DNA from: Chara braunii
Taxonomy: Eukaryota; Streptophyta; Charophyceae; Charales; Characeae
Length of the DNA: 23,637 nucleotides
Direction of reading: 5' to 3'
Assembly: GCA_003427395.1 (NCBI GenBank)
Contig: BFEA01000289.1
Coordinates: 649,787-673,423, forward strand
Part shown: piece by piece, positions 1-8,535 of the stretch
Position numbering within the stretch: position 1 is the first letter of the stretch
Layout of the letters: every line of letters begins with the position of its first letter
The notes under the pieces: generated by a model
What the model was told of the DNA's origin: nothing
Database searches by the model: none
What the model saw: the letters and a program-made list of their open reading frames with translations, nothing else
Program-made: the position numbers and the translations under genes

Positions 1-26
1 GTTCCTATTCCACCGGCAAGTCAAAA
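1..26 (-). repeat. Partial copy of the repeat found again at 725-750
   Basis: The first 26 bases match 725-750 with one difference (an A in place of C in the run before CGGCAAGTCAAAA). Similarity fades beyond this point, though a CACTCACGC/GATTCACGC similarity follows about 20 bases later. At 725-750 the sequence lies just inside the 3' end of a minus-strand poly(A) element, so this is probably a second, diverged copy of that family cut by the window edge. Confidence 0.6.
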
Positions 27-108
27 GAATTTACAACAAATACTCACTCACGCTCCTCCCCTTTATGGTGTGTAGGCCCAAAGGAAGGACGGCATTGATT
101 ACTTCCCC

Positions 109-172
109 TGGGAAGGATGTACCATCTTTCACCCCTGCCGTGGGAAGGATGTACCATCCTTCACCCCTGCCT
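109..172. repeat. Two tandem 32-bp units
   Basis: A 32-bp unit beginning TGGGAAGGATGTACCATC occurs twice in a row (109-140 and 141-172) with two differences. Each unit contains a short inverted repeat, AAGGATG-TAC-CATCCTT; in the first unit one pair is a G-T wobble. It is a local tandem duplication; no function is evident. Confidence 0.85.
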
Positions 173-619
173 AAGTTGACCGTCTGGCCACATTAAACAC
201 CCGGTTTATTGATATCCCAAGCTCACGATGTTATGTGCCCTTGACAAAACTGGCATTGTCGAATGCCAGTGCCCATTACCATTGCCATCATAAGATCGTC
301 CGTCAGAAAAGCATGTTAGCCTCGCCACATACATCGGGAAAGAAGAACGCTACTGCGTCCTGAATCCAGTGCTAAATTTGAGCAGATTCAACCCGATTCC
401 ATGCCCATGTTTCAAAAGACTGATACTCCCGTGCTATGCCCCTTGTCATCAGTCGATTACCTGCACACATTGCAGCTCATCAGAAGAGCCTGTTAGTGTA
501 AACTCACAGTGAATCACTATAGTCACCATGGTCTAGCCCTGACTCTGGTACTCAATCAACATAGATGCAGCAGACCTCCATGCCCGGATTTTTCAAGGCT
601 ACCGCTATCCACTATTTTA
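173..619. other. No recognisable gene
   Basis: I see no coding region, RNA gene or known repeat here. Short open frames on either strand have no recognisable motifs. A (GTT)n stretch at about 620-634 leads into the poly(T) tract that follows. Confidence 0.5.
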
Positions 620-633
620 GTTGTTGTTGTTGT

Positions 634-634
<1 letters not shown>

Positions 635-672
<38 letters not shown>

Positions 673-770
673 AATGACAGAGCCTCTCAGCTCTGGTTCC
701 TACCATTCTGGGGAGCAACAGTCCGGTTCCTATTCCCCCGGCAAGTCAAAATGGAATACATGAGCGATTC
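635..770 (-). mobile_element. 3' end of a minus-strand poly(A) retroelement
   Basis: A run of 32 T (635-666) reads as a poly(A) tail on the minus strand. Just inside it is a perfect hairpin, CAGAGC-TGAGAG-GCTCTG on the minus strand (678-695), and a smaller one, TGGT/ACCA, at 694-705. The inner part (725-750) is repeated at the window start, which supports a dispersed element. The body to the right (about 770-1290) has no recognisable protein, so this may be a SINE or the 3' UTR of a LINE. The right-hand boundary is not defined. Confidence 0.55.
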
Positions 771-790
771 ACGCATGGACTACATTCTTA

Positions 791-815
791 AAAATAATAA
801 TAATAATAAAAAAAA
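791..815. repeat. (AAT)n microsatellite plus A-run
   Basis: Several AAT units are followed by a run of A. This is low-complexity sequence with no further meaning visible. Confidence 0.85.
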
Positions 816-1424
816 AGTACCCTCTTGTTGAGTGGCCATAACAAAAAATCCGTGCAGATGTAGCAGTCAGATCTTATTTGTACCCTACTGTGGAGACAAC
901 GTAAGTGCAACTGTCCTGCACTGGTACGATCCTGGCCTATTTCGAAGTGCAAATTCAGAAGAAAGTACAATGTTGTCCAATTGCAAATGAAGTGAATGAA
1001 CTTGAGAGGAGAGCGAGGTAAAGAAGAAGAGGAAGGAGAAATAAAAGGAAGAAGAAGATGTACACCAACAAAAGACCAATGATAATTCCCCCTTCTCGCC
1101 ATCCAACTCCTCCTTATCTCCTCTTCTCTCGTTCAAACAATAAACAATAATTATAATAATGAGAATGATGAATGGCTGAATCAGAATCAATGTCCGAATC
1201 CCTCTTCTACTGCCAGCACAACAAGAGGTGCCAGGCCCAGGGTATGGCGGAGTACTAAGGGCCTTGCCCTGACGCACAAAAGACAACGCAAAGCAGCTAT
1301 GGCCTCTTTCTCTGAGGCCGCCATGCCTGACTCGGCTTCGATGCTTCGTGCTGCAGCATTACCCCAACTGGGGCCTTCCAGATGCAGCGCCTACCAAGGT
1401 GATAAAGATGGCATCCACCATAGC

Positions 1425-1434
1425 CAGGTAAGTA
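1425..1434 (+). other. Consensus 5' splice-site-like string
   Basis: CAGGTAAGTA is a full match to the U1 snRNA-complementary donor consensus CAG|GTAAGTA. It follows an open frame beginning at 1299 that could be an upstream exon, but no branch point or acceptor partner can be assigned by eye. It may be chance. Confidence 0.25.
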
Positions 1435-1956
1435 TCCCTGGTGCTCCCCTCTCCCAGTTCCCTTCTTCCTCCTCCCACCAGGCGCTGTCCACCATAGCCA
1501 AGGTGGAAGCCCTGGCACTCCTACGCTGGTCCTCAACTCAGCGCTCCTCCGCTGGTCGCTTCAGCAGCGCAACGCCCAAACTTGCATGCAGCAAATGAGG
1601 AACACTTCACTCCTGGAGATATAGCGGCCAACCTGCCTCTTGGGCGGTGACTGCCAGGCCGCGCAGCCTCCAAGCAACCGGTATCTCCTCCCTTTTGGAG
1701 GGAAACATCATTGCAGGCTCTGATATCGTCCGCACAGGCCCTAGACTCAGACTACTTGGACTGGTACCCTCTTAGACCTAACCTACAGCTACCGGGACTC
1801 TAAAAATGCTAACTTTTTGTCTTCTTCTGCTCGGCCTATGGCTACTCAAAGTACCTACGGGCCTAGACTACCGCTACTTGAGTGTGTGTGCCCTAAGCTA
1901 CGGCTTCGGCCACTTCTGAGTGTTTTTTTCCTGCTGCAACCCCAAAGTCATGGCAA

Positions 1957-1966
1957 CAGGTAAGTA
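1957..1966 (+). other. Second consensus 5' splice-site-like string
   Basis: The same CAGGTAAGTA string appears again, seven bases downstream of an ATG at 1950 (ATG GCA ACA G|GTAAGT). This resembles a very short first coding exon. Chance is the main alternative: a given 10-mer is expected only about 0.05 times on the two strands of 23.6 kb, but the consensus was chosen after seeing it. Confidence 0.25.
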
Positions 1967-2502
1967 CCGGCCCTAGGGGCCTCCCAAACAAACCAGTGCC
2001 CTGGCGGGCCACACACACTCAGGCCAACAGGCACTCGGACAGGCGCACATACCAGCAAACACGCACACACACAGACTTAGAAAACTCAGCAGAAAGCGGG
2101 AATCTCAGCAAGGCATTCATTCCCACGGCGAAACTCAGAAATAAGCTGTGTTCTCAGTCCGTGTTTTGGCAGGTCCTTAAGCACACAAATGCACACAGAA
2201 AATAATTCCGAAAAATATATCACTGAGAAAATTATTTTAATTAAAATCATCAAAAATCGTTAAAAAATCCCCGAGCCATGGCTGCGCCTGTAAGCTACGG
2301 GGGCTTCATACCAGTGTGCATCCATGACAGGATTTTCCTTTCAGTGGACAGTTTCATTTTGCTCCTCCTAATCGTCAGTGCTGCCTGTCTCAGTAACTTA
2401 ATTGGATATCCAAGCATATTACATTCGACGAAAAATAACTTGATAATGTCAACAGTGTCCTTCTCGTCCGTGGTGTTCGTGAGTATTCTGTGCAGTGTGC
2501 CA

Positions 2503-2505
<3 letters not shown>

Positions 2506-2537
<32 letters not shown>

Positions 2538-2710
2538 GGTCCGATGGACCATGGATCAGATATTAGCTCACCAAAACAGATACTAGACTTGATCTTAGCC
2601 GAAAGGCCGATCGGACCAAAACTCTTGAAATGCTTGATGGTATGAAAGCGCCCCGAAGACCCTTCTTGGAGTGTTTCCTGATTCTTCACTTGATGCAAGC
2701 ACTTCAAGAG
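2506..2710 (-). mobile_element. Poly(A)-tailed unit carrying a U2-like sequence
   Basis: Read on the minus strand, about 100 bases of unassigned sequence (2614-2710) lead into a U2 snRNA-like segment and then directly into a run of 28 A (2506-2533 as T on plus). A 3' poly(A) on an snRNA-like sequence marks a reverse-transcribed copy, not an snRNA gene. It lies on the same strand as, and just downstream of, the RT fragment at 2754-3590, separated by a second A-rich tract (2727-2753). It may be a SINE, a template-switch chimera, or a retropseudogene inserted next to the first tail. Confidence 0.5.
2537..2613 (-). pseudogene. U2 snRNA 5' domain-like sequence
   Basis: On the minus strand the sequence contains ATCGGCC, a C-containing stem I loop, GGCTAAGATCAAG, then TAGTATCTGTT and TAATATCTGAT, in the order and spacing of the U2 snRNA 5' half. 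It ends with a hairpin TGGTCC-ATC-GGACCA at the place of stem IIb, whose plant form is a similar G/C hairpin with an AUC/AUU loop. Differences from U2: the first G of the branch-point-pairing GUAGUA is C here, and the 5' arm of stem IIa is altered. The Sm site and stems III-IV are missing; poly(A) follows instead. It is therefore a non-functional derivative as far as splicing is concerned. Confidence 0.75.
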
Positions 2711-2726
2711 CGGCCCACTCTCTTTC

Positions 2727-2753
2727 TTTTTTTTTTTCCTTTTTTTTTTTTTT
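2727..2753 (-). repeat. A-rich tract after the RT fragment
   Basis: On the minus strand the stop codon of the RT frame is followed by two A runs broken by GG, then AAAG. It may be the poly(A) tail of the RT transcript copy or a degraded tail of an inserted element. Confidence 0.6.
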
Positions 2754-3590
2754 CTAATAAAGAAACCAGCCCTGGTTGATGCTAGGGGTGCTGATAAGAG
2801 CAGGCACCACTAGCATTCCTTGGGGGGCTCCATCTATTGGTGGGCAGCAACTAGTTTGGTCACAGTAGTTTCCAGATTTTTCAAATTCCGTATCGACTGT
2901 GGTAGCAGTGGCTTCCAATAATGTTGGATGGTAGCACTGTGCGAACTTGTTAATCAAATCTTGAGCCTGGTGAGTCGCATCGTTTTTGCAAATTGCCGCG
3001 AGAAAGACATCGTCAACAAATTGCATTCCCTGAATAATGTTTTCATCTGCACCCAGCATTCTATTCCAGTAGTATTCATCGAAGTTGCAGACCAGATTTG
3101 CAATCGGTGGACTTGACTTTTTCCCCGTCGGTATACCTTGCACCTGTTTCAGCAGCTTACCCTGGACTACGAAATATACGTTTGAAATGCCAAACAGTAG
3201 GAGCCTAGGTAAATCAATCAGCTTTACCGTCTTCCATCCCCAGACGCCCTTGGCTTTCCCAACGTCAATTTCCTTGCCCTGCAATTTAATCTTCGCATGC
3301 ATAATTCGGTACTAATACTAATTCCAGACTCATGATATTGACAGATCAACCAGTCAGCAGCCTTGATGATATGTGCATGATCTAAACAGGTAAACATCTC
3401 CTTAACGACGAACGTTAACAACTAAGCAGCGGTGCGTCCTCCTGAACAAAAAAAACAGTTGGTTGCTAGCTGACAAATCGAGCTCACTCACTCGGGAGGA
3501 GACCAGTTCGTTTGTGCCCAGGATCCCGAACCCATGTTTTAATCTCCTCATCAGGAAATTGATACATCTGTCTGGCAAGAAAACTTTCAC
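2754..3590 (-). pseudogene. Decayed reverse transcriptase fragment, Penelope-like
   Basis: The minus-strand frame 3302-2754 (182 residues) contains QVQGIPTGKKSSPPIANL, the Q-x-x-G-x-x-G...SPxxA pattern of RT motif B, followed after about 30 residues by QFVDDVFL, the catalytic motif C with two Asp. The spacing and the GIPxGxxxSPP form resemble Penelope-like or other single-RT elements more than L1 RTs. Upstream pieces in other frames (KEMFTCLDHAHIIKAADWL, about 3400-3290; and 3590-3402) look like the preceding RT region and are separated by frameshifts. No GIY-YIG endonuclease is visible. It ends in TAG followed at once by an A-rich tract. On the 5' side it stops where LINE A begins (about 3600), so one has interrupted or truncated the other. 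Confidence 0.6.
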
Positions 3591-3942
3591 GTGTCACTCG
3601 TCTGTCGTCATTGTCTATCCATGGGCACCAGCCAAAGCCACCCAATCAACCCCCTCCCGCTACAGACAAACTCTGATGCAGAAGCATTTCTGGATACAGT
3701 TTGACGGGGTGCAGGAAGGGTTGCACAGGGCAATCAAAGCAAGGCTACAGGAGGAATATGGGCAGTTTCCAGTAATTGACTGGATCACCCCAACTCCCGA
3801 CTTCTTAATTCCACAGCACGATACCATGATGGTATGCATCAACACTCAGGGAGCAGTCCCCCCCCAATTGCCGGATTATTGGCACTTTTCAGTCAGGGAA
3901 AGAAACGTCAGGGTAACGGTCTCTTCCAAAACGCACCCCCTA

Positions 3943-3990
3943 TGTTTCAAATGCAGACAGAGGGGACATCTGGGAACAGACCCAAGATGT
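3943..3990 (+). other. Zinc knuckle in LINE A ORF1, C-x2-C-x4-H-x6-C
   Basis: CFKCRQRGHLGTDPRC carries Cys1, Cys4, His9 and Cys16. The last spacing is six residues rather than the four of the retroviral CCHC knuckle, and the same spacing occurs in LINE B. It fits the zf-CCHC_4 type seen after DUF4283 in plant LINE ORF1 proteins and would bind nucleic acid. Confidence 0.85.
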
Positions 3991-4022
3991 CCAAAGAACG
4001 CAGATTCCGCGAAACTCAGAAT

Positions 4023-4031
4023 TCTGAAACC

Positions 4032-4085
<54 letters not shown>

Positions 4086-4090
4086 AAACC
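4023..4090. repeat. Poly(A) insertion (A49) flanked by 9-bp direct repeats
   Basis: TCTGAAACC occurs at 4023-4031 and again at 4082-4090. Between them lie one C and 49 A. Taking out one repeat plus the C and A run (59 bases) would bring the upstream frame (DUF4283/knuckle) and the downstream frame (GWVF) into one uninterrupted frame. The knuckle-to-GW distance would then be about 35 residues, close to the 32 in LINE B. This looks like a retroposition event that delivered essentially only a tail, with a 9-bp target-site duplication. Slippage growth of a shorter A run beside a duplicated 9-mer is the alternative. Confidence 0.7.
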
Positions 4091-5885
4091 AATGAGTCTG
4101 GAGGAGTTAGAAGGGGAGCCGGGATTCTGGATTGTCAGAGACGCAAAATACTTGGGATGGGTTTTCAATGACAACCTGGAAACACCAGATTGGGTCTGGG
4201 TTCTGGAAAGTGAACCAACCCAACGACCGGAAATCTACCCCCCCTCGGACAGCAGTTGGCAGACCAAGAAAGTGGGGAAGAAATCACCCAAGATCTTCAC
4301 CACAGATGCGGTTTTGAACAAGGAACGTATTCAAGAGGAGACAAGATTGAGGGACTTGCTAATGGACCTGGATGAAACCGGGGAGTTGGCGGAGAGAAGT
4401 TGGGCGGAAAAAGTGAAAGAAAACAAGAAAGAGGCAATGGAGACGGAATCAGCGCAAAACAGCAAGGAAGGCAACGCGATCAAAAAGTATCTGCGCAGGG
4501 GAAACCACAAATCAGAGATAGAGCAGAGGATCAACACAGAAGGAAGAAGCGCACAGAATCAGGATGTGGAGATGGCAGAAGAAAGAAGAACTGGAAGCAA
4601 AAGAAAAGGAGGGGAGCTCGAAAGGGAAGATGACAGGGAAGAGCAAACAATAGACCCAGACCAAGAGGACACAGGCGACGACTACGGGAATTATCGCACG
4701 ACCGAAAAGATCAAGGAATACATTCAAAGCACAAAGGCACAGAGAGCAAGTCTGTTCGAACTGCACATGGCATATGTGAGAGAGGAGGAAAAAGCAAGGA
4801 AAGAAGCACACAACCAGAACCTCATCCCACTCTCAGAAAATAGCTATGATGCATTGAACAGGGAGGAAGAAATGACTGAGGATTACGTACAACAATATTG
4901 CAGAATAAAAAAGAACCGCGCAAGGGGTCAGAAACCAAGAGAGGCGGGCACACAACAGTACGAGGGAGAGGAATGGAGGGAGGACAGATACAAAATGCCA
5001 GATCTACCTGAGACTTACAACAAGAAGAGACACGCAGGACAGGGGAGGAGGGGAAACCAAAGAGGAGGGAAAGGAATCCAAGGGGAGGAGCAGGGGAGCA
5101 TCACGAAAGCCCAAACGGATTCTGGACGAAAGGATGAAAGGAAAGGAGAACAACAAGTGGGGGAAATACAGGATGAGAGAGAGGTCCTGATAAATCAGAT
5201 CCAGGTGTTAGACGCGCAAGTGGAGAGACTGTCAGATCTCAATGAAGAACTGAGACTGAGGACGGTCACAATAGGCAGGCTGAACGACTATACGCAAACA
5301 GAATTCTGGAACAGGACTCGGGCTGTGGGCAAAACCATCCTTCCCTCGAGAACGATCCTTGCCATGAAACACGACGAAATGTCGGGTGAATGGCAGATAG
5401 CCACAACATCCAATTTCACGCTACCCAGATTGGAGAAGGGGCAAAGCATAGAGGAAAAACTGAGCACTATGGTATCAAAGGAAAAACCAATGAAGGAAGG
5501 GGTGCTTGGGGAGGTGTTGAGAGTGCACACAGTGACCGAGAAAGAGCAAGTGGAAGAAGGGGAAACCTTAGATGTGAGACCTGTGGTCGCGATATATAAT
5601 GAAAAGGCGAAATTGTACAGCAACCTGCAATGGAGACCATAGTGGCAGATTTCACAGCTCCCCTACACGGCGCTTGGCACAAAAACTTTGCCAGAATTGC
5701 CAGCGACAAGCCTGGCACAAGCCTTTGCCATGGGCATCCAAAAGATGACGATTTCGGAGATTGGAGAAGCATTACACCCCATACTGGAGAAGGGAGAAGG
5801 GGTGACCTTACAGCCAATAAACCCAACCAGATCCTCCTAAATACACGCAATTCTGGATAAACATCAACCCTAAGAACACTGAACC

Positions 5886-7071
5886 ATGGAAACAGGCGAG
5901 GACCGAAATGAGGAGGGAATAAAGGATTACAAAAGGGACAAGAGGAAAGCTGAGCTGGAAATAAGATCCTGGAACGTGCACGGTCTGACAACAATTATGT
6001 CCTCACCTGCGAAATGGTACAACTTCACAGCTAACACAAATTGGTTTGATAAGGAGCCCCTAGACATAGTCTGCATCCAAGAAACTCACATTTCTGACTC
6101 TGAGGAACACAGAGTAGTTAAAGAAGAAATAATGAGGAGACTAAGGGATGTGAAGAGAGCAGAATGTGTCAATAGTCCGGCAGCAGCCTCAGCAGGGGTG
6201 TTGATTCTATTTAATAGTAAGACAAAGGTTGCAAAAAACCTAAACATAGAACACATAAACAAGGATACAACTGGAGGAAGATGGATCAGAGTAGACTTCT
6301 CTCTAAGGCAAGAAGAACTAACCCTACTTAATGTATATGCGCCAAACTCCAACGCACAGAGAAGAATCTTATTAGAGACAATCAAACAAGAGTGCCCAAA
6401 CCTTCGCCACACCATAGCAGTGGGGGACTGTAATGCTACTCTGGACCCTCTATTAAATAGGATCTCGCACTCTAGAGGGGGAATAGACGAATCAAAAGCA
6501 CAAATAATGTTGGAATTTATAACAGAAAAGAAACCGATAGAACCCTTCAGAACAAAGATTCCCAGAAGTAAAAAGGTATACATGCACTAGGAAAACGCCA
6601 CAAGGGAGAACCTCCTTCTCTAGAACTGACTACTTCCTACTATCGGAATCATTATTGGGAGCAACAGTAGCGACTACAATATTTAACTACCCATACTATG
6701 GAGGCTTTGACCACAGGCAGATAGGTCTACTACTTAACTTTGGTTTGGACAATCAAGTAGGGCCAAGCTTCTTCAAAGTAAACAACTCCCTAATCAGATT
6801 AGAAGGATTCCAAAAAGTCATCAAACAAACCTTGGAGGAAATTGCACGCAAGCTCCAAGGAGTAGAGATGGTTGTCAACTTCGCCAAGGGGCTACAGGAG
6901 CTAAGTATTGGACTAAATAAAGAATCGAGGAAAAAAGCTAAGCGTAGAAGGGAAAGGCAAGAACTTCTAGAAGCCTTGGTTGAAATAGCGAAATATAACT
7001 CAATCTGTAATCCAGGAGCTCTTCTCTACGAAACCCTGCGGGCCACGACAAAGGAAGAACTAGCGCAATGA
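5886..7071 (+). pseudogene. LINE A ORF2, endonuclease part (EEP/APE-like)
   Basis: The ATG at 5886 starts ORF2, 45 bases after the ORF1 TAA. The endonuclease nicks target DNA to prime reverse transcription. Visible motifs are RSWNVHGL, IQETH (catalytic Glu), GGRWIRV, LLNVYAPN, VGDCNATLDP (the usual GDFN is GDCN) and, in another frame, SRTDYFLLS and a FDHRQI in place of the SDH motif. The frame changes at about 6573-6583 (native reading continues as YTCTRKTPQGRTSF), consistent with loss of two bases. A TGA at 7069-7071, probably from a Trp TGG, and a further frameshift near 7080 end this segment. Confidence 0.85.
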
Positions 7072-7089
7072 ATGGAGGAGAAGAGGCCT

Positions 7090-8535
7090 AAGCATTAGAG
7101 CAAGAATAAAAGACCGGGAAAGCAACGAGTCCATGACTAAGTTTTTCTTCCAAAAAATTAAGTAAAATAATCGTAATAACAGGATAACAAAACTGAAAGA
7201 TGAGAGAGGCATAACAACAGGCAACCCAAAGCAAATTTTAGAAATAGCCGCGGATTTCTACAAGAAGTTGTACACAACACAATCCGATGCGGGGGATTCG
7301 AACACAGTCAGACGGGCTAGAGAGAAATTCACAAAGCACCTAGATAGGAGTTTAAACCTCGAAGCAAGGGCATACTTGGATCAATACATAACACTAGCAG
7401 AGATACACAGGGCCCTAAACTCCATGAAACCAAACAAGGTCCCGGGTAAAGACGACCTGACCAAAGAATGTTGGCAAGAATACTGGTCAGTTTTAGGGGA
7501 AGATTTACACAGATTTTATCAAGAAGCATTCAAGGAAGGGAGCTTAGGATAAGATATAAGTACAGGGATAGTGACACTATTGTACAAAAAGGGAGATAGA
7601 ACGGATATAAGAAATTATAGACCAATCACATTACTGCCAGTAGCATACAAAATTCTAGCAAAAACGGTAGCAAATAGAATCAAGAAAGTCACGGATAAAT
7701 GCTTCCACCTGGATCAAACAGGATTCATACCCGGAAGATAAATACTAGACAATGTAGTATGCCTTAATGAGGCGACCAAGCTTATAAGGGACAAAAGACT
7801 ACAAGCGACCATCCTATTCTTTGACTTCGAAAAAACCTATGATCAAGTTAACTGGGACTTCCTCCAAATGTGCATGGAAAAGATGGGGGTCGGACCAATC
7901 TTTCGCAAATGGGTGAGGGTGCTATACTTAGAAGCGAGAGGACAAGTACAGGTGAACGGCTTCCTTTCTGAGGAATACAAGATGACCAGGTCAGTAAGGC
8001 AGGGAGACCCGTTAGCGGCACCGATTTTTCTTTTCGTAATGGAAGCAATAGCAACATATTTAAGGAAGGAACCATCAATTGAAAGACTACAACCACTAAA
8101 CCGTACACATAGCAGACAAATCTACCTGCCGACAACTATGCTCTTCGCAGATGATCTCACAGTCTTAATAAGAGCATCAGACTTTTCATTCCAAGCGCTA
8201 ACAAAAGCAATGGAGGCATTTCAACTGGCATCAGAAATGAAGATAAACTGGAAGAAGACAGTCGGATGGTGGAATTCGGATCAACCCCCATCCCCGATCA
8301 CAAAAACAACGCAAGGACTCCGATGGCTGAATCCCCAGGACCCGGTAAGATTTTTGGGAACTTCAGTATCTTTGGCAGGCACTAGTGACTCTATAGCTGA
8401 CAACTTACTAGCAGCAATCATGAATAAGTATATAGGGTGGCAAAGGATTTATACCTCTCTAATGGGTAGGGCACTAATCATCAACACATCAATCTTCTCG
8501 ATGACATGGTATAGAGCCTCAATATGGGACCCCCC
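7090..8535 (+). pseudogene. LINE A ORF2, reverse transcriptase part
   Basis: This is the RT of the L1 clade. In order: ADFYKKLY; VPGKDDLTKECW; LYKKGDRTDIRNYRPITLL; DQTGFIPGR; FFDFEKTYDQV (motif A, first catalytic Asp); RSVRQGDPLAAPIF (motif B); FADD at 8144-8155 (motif C, two catalytic Asp); and KINWKKTVGWW. The catalytic residues are all present. Three TAA codons interrupt the same frame at 7163, 7550 and 7739. The frame shifts at a run of seven C (8529-8535), where the reading passes from IWDPPK to AIYKKLRRRG. Confidence 0.9.

Larger units (their letters stand above)
816..2505. other. Unassigned region, no supported gene
   Basis: Open frames here on either strand have biased composition and no recognisable domain. 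Two stretches contain a perfect plant/animal-type 5' splice-site string (listed separately). A sequence starting CACCATAGCC is repeated imperfectly at about 1415 and 1491. Positions 1995-2085 are rich in CA/ACAC. Positions 2215-2265 are AT-rich. A host exon or a 5' UTR is possible, but nothing shows it. Confidence 0.4.
3604..5840 (+). pseudogene. LINE A ORF1 (RNA-binding protein), interrupted
   Basis: ORF1 proteins of L1-type elements bind the element RNA. Similarity to LINE B ORF1 starts at VVIVYPWAP (3604) and continues through a DUF4283-like C-terminal half to a zinc knuckle at 3943-3990. After it comes a GWVF...WVW motif (about 4155-4205, matching GWVY...WSW in LINE B), then a long Lys/Glu/Arg-rich stretch and a predicted coiled coil with regular Leu/Ile/Val (about 5172-5265). 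The frame changes at an A49 insertion (4033-4081). A TAG at 5640-5642 interrupts it, but the same frame stays open to TAA 5838-5840, and this tail (LAQAFAMGIQKMTISEIG) resembles parts of the LINE B ORF1 region, so the TAG is probably a nonsense mutation. The methionine-initiated frame at 3463 includes antisense RT sequence and is not the native start. Confidence 0.75.

Noticed and set aside
109-172. CRISPR-like repeat
   Set aside because: Only two units with no spacers; a plain tandem duplication in eukaryotic DNA.
2278-2535. Open frame with hydrophobic stretches resembling a small membrane protein
   Set aside because: It ends in a run of Phe translated from the poly(T) tract, which is the antisense of a poly(A) tail, and no homology or codon pattern supports it.
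2537-2613. Functional U2 snRNA gene
   Set aside because: No Sm site or 3' stems; poly(A) follows stem IIb, and the branch-point-pairing sequence is changed.
3463-3603. Methionine start for LINE A ORF1 at 3463
   Set aside because: The first 47 codons are antisense to the RT fragment; similarity to LINE B ORF1 begins only at about 3604.
3834-4032. N-terminal part of the long frame from 3834
   Set aside because: It overlaps the knuckle-bearing frame out of register. Only the part after the poly(A) insertion is genuine ORF1.
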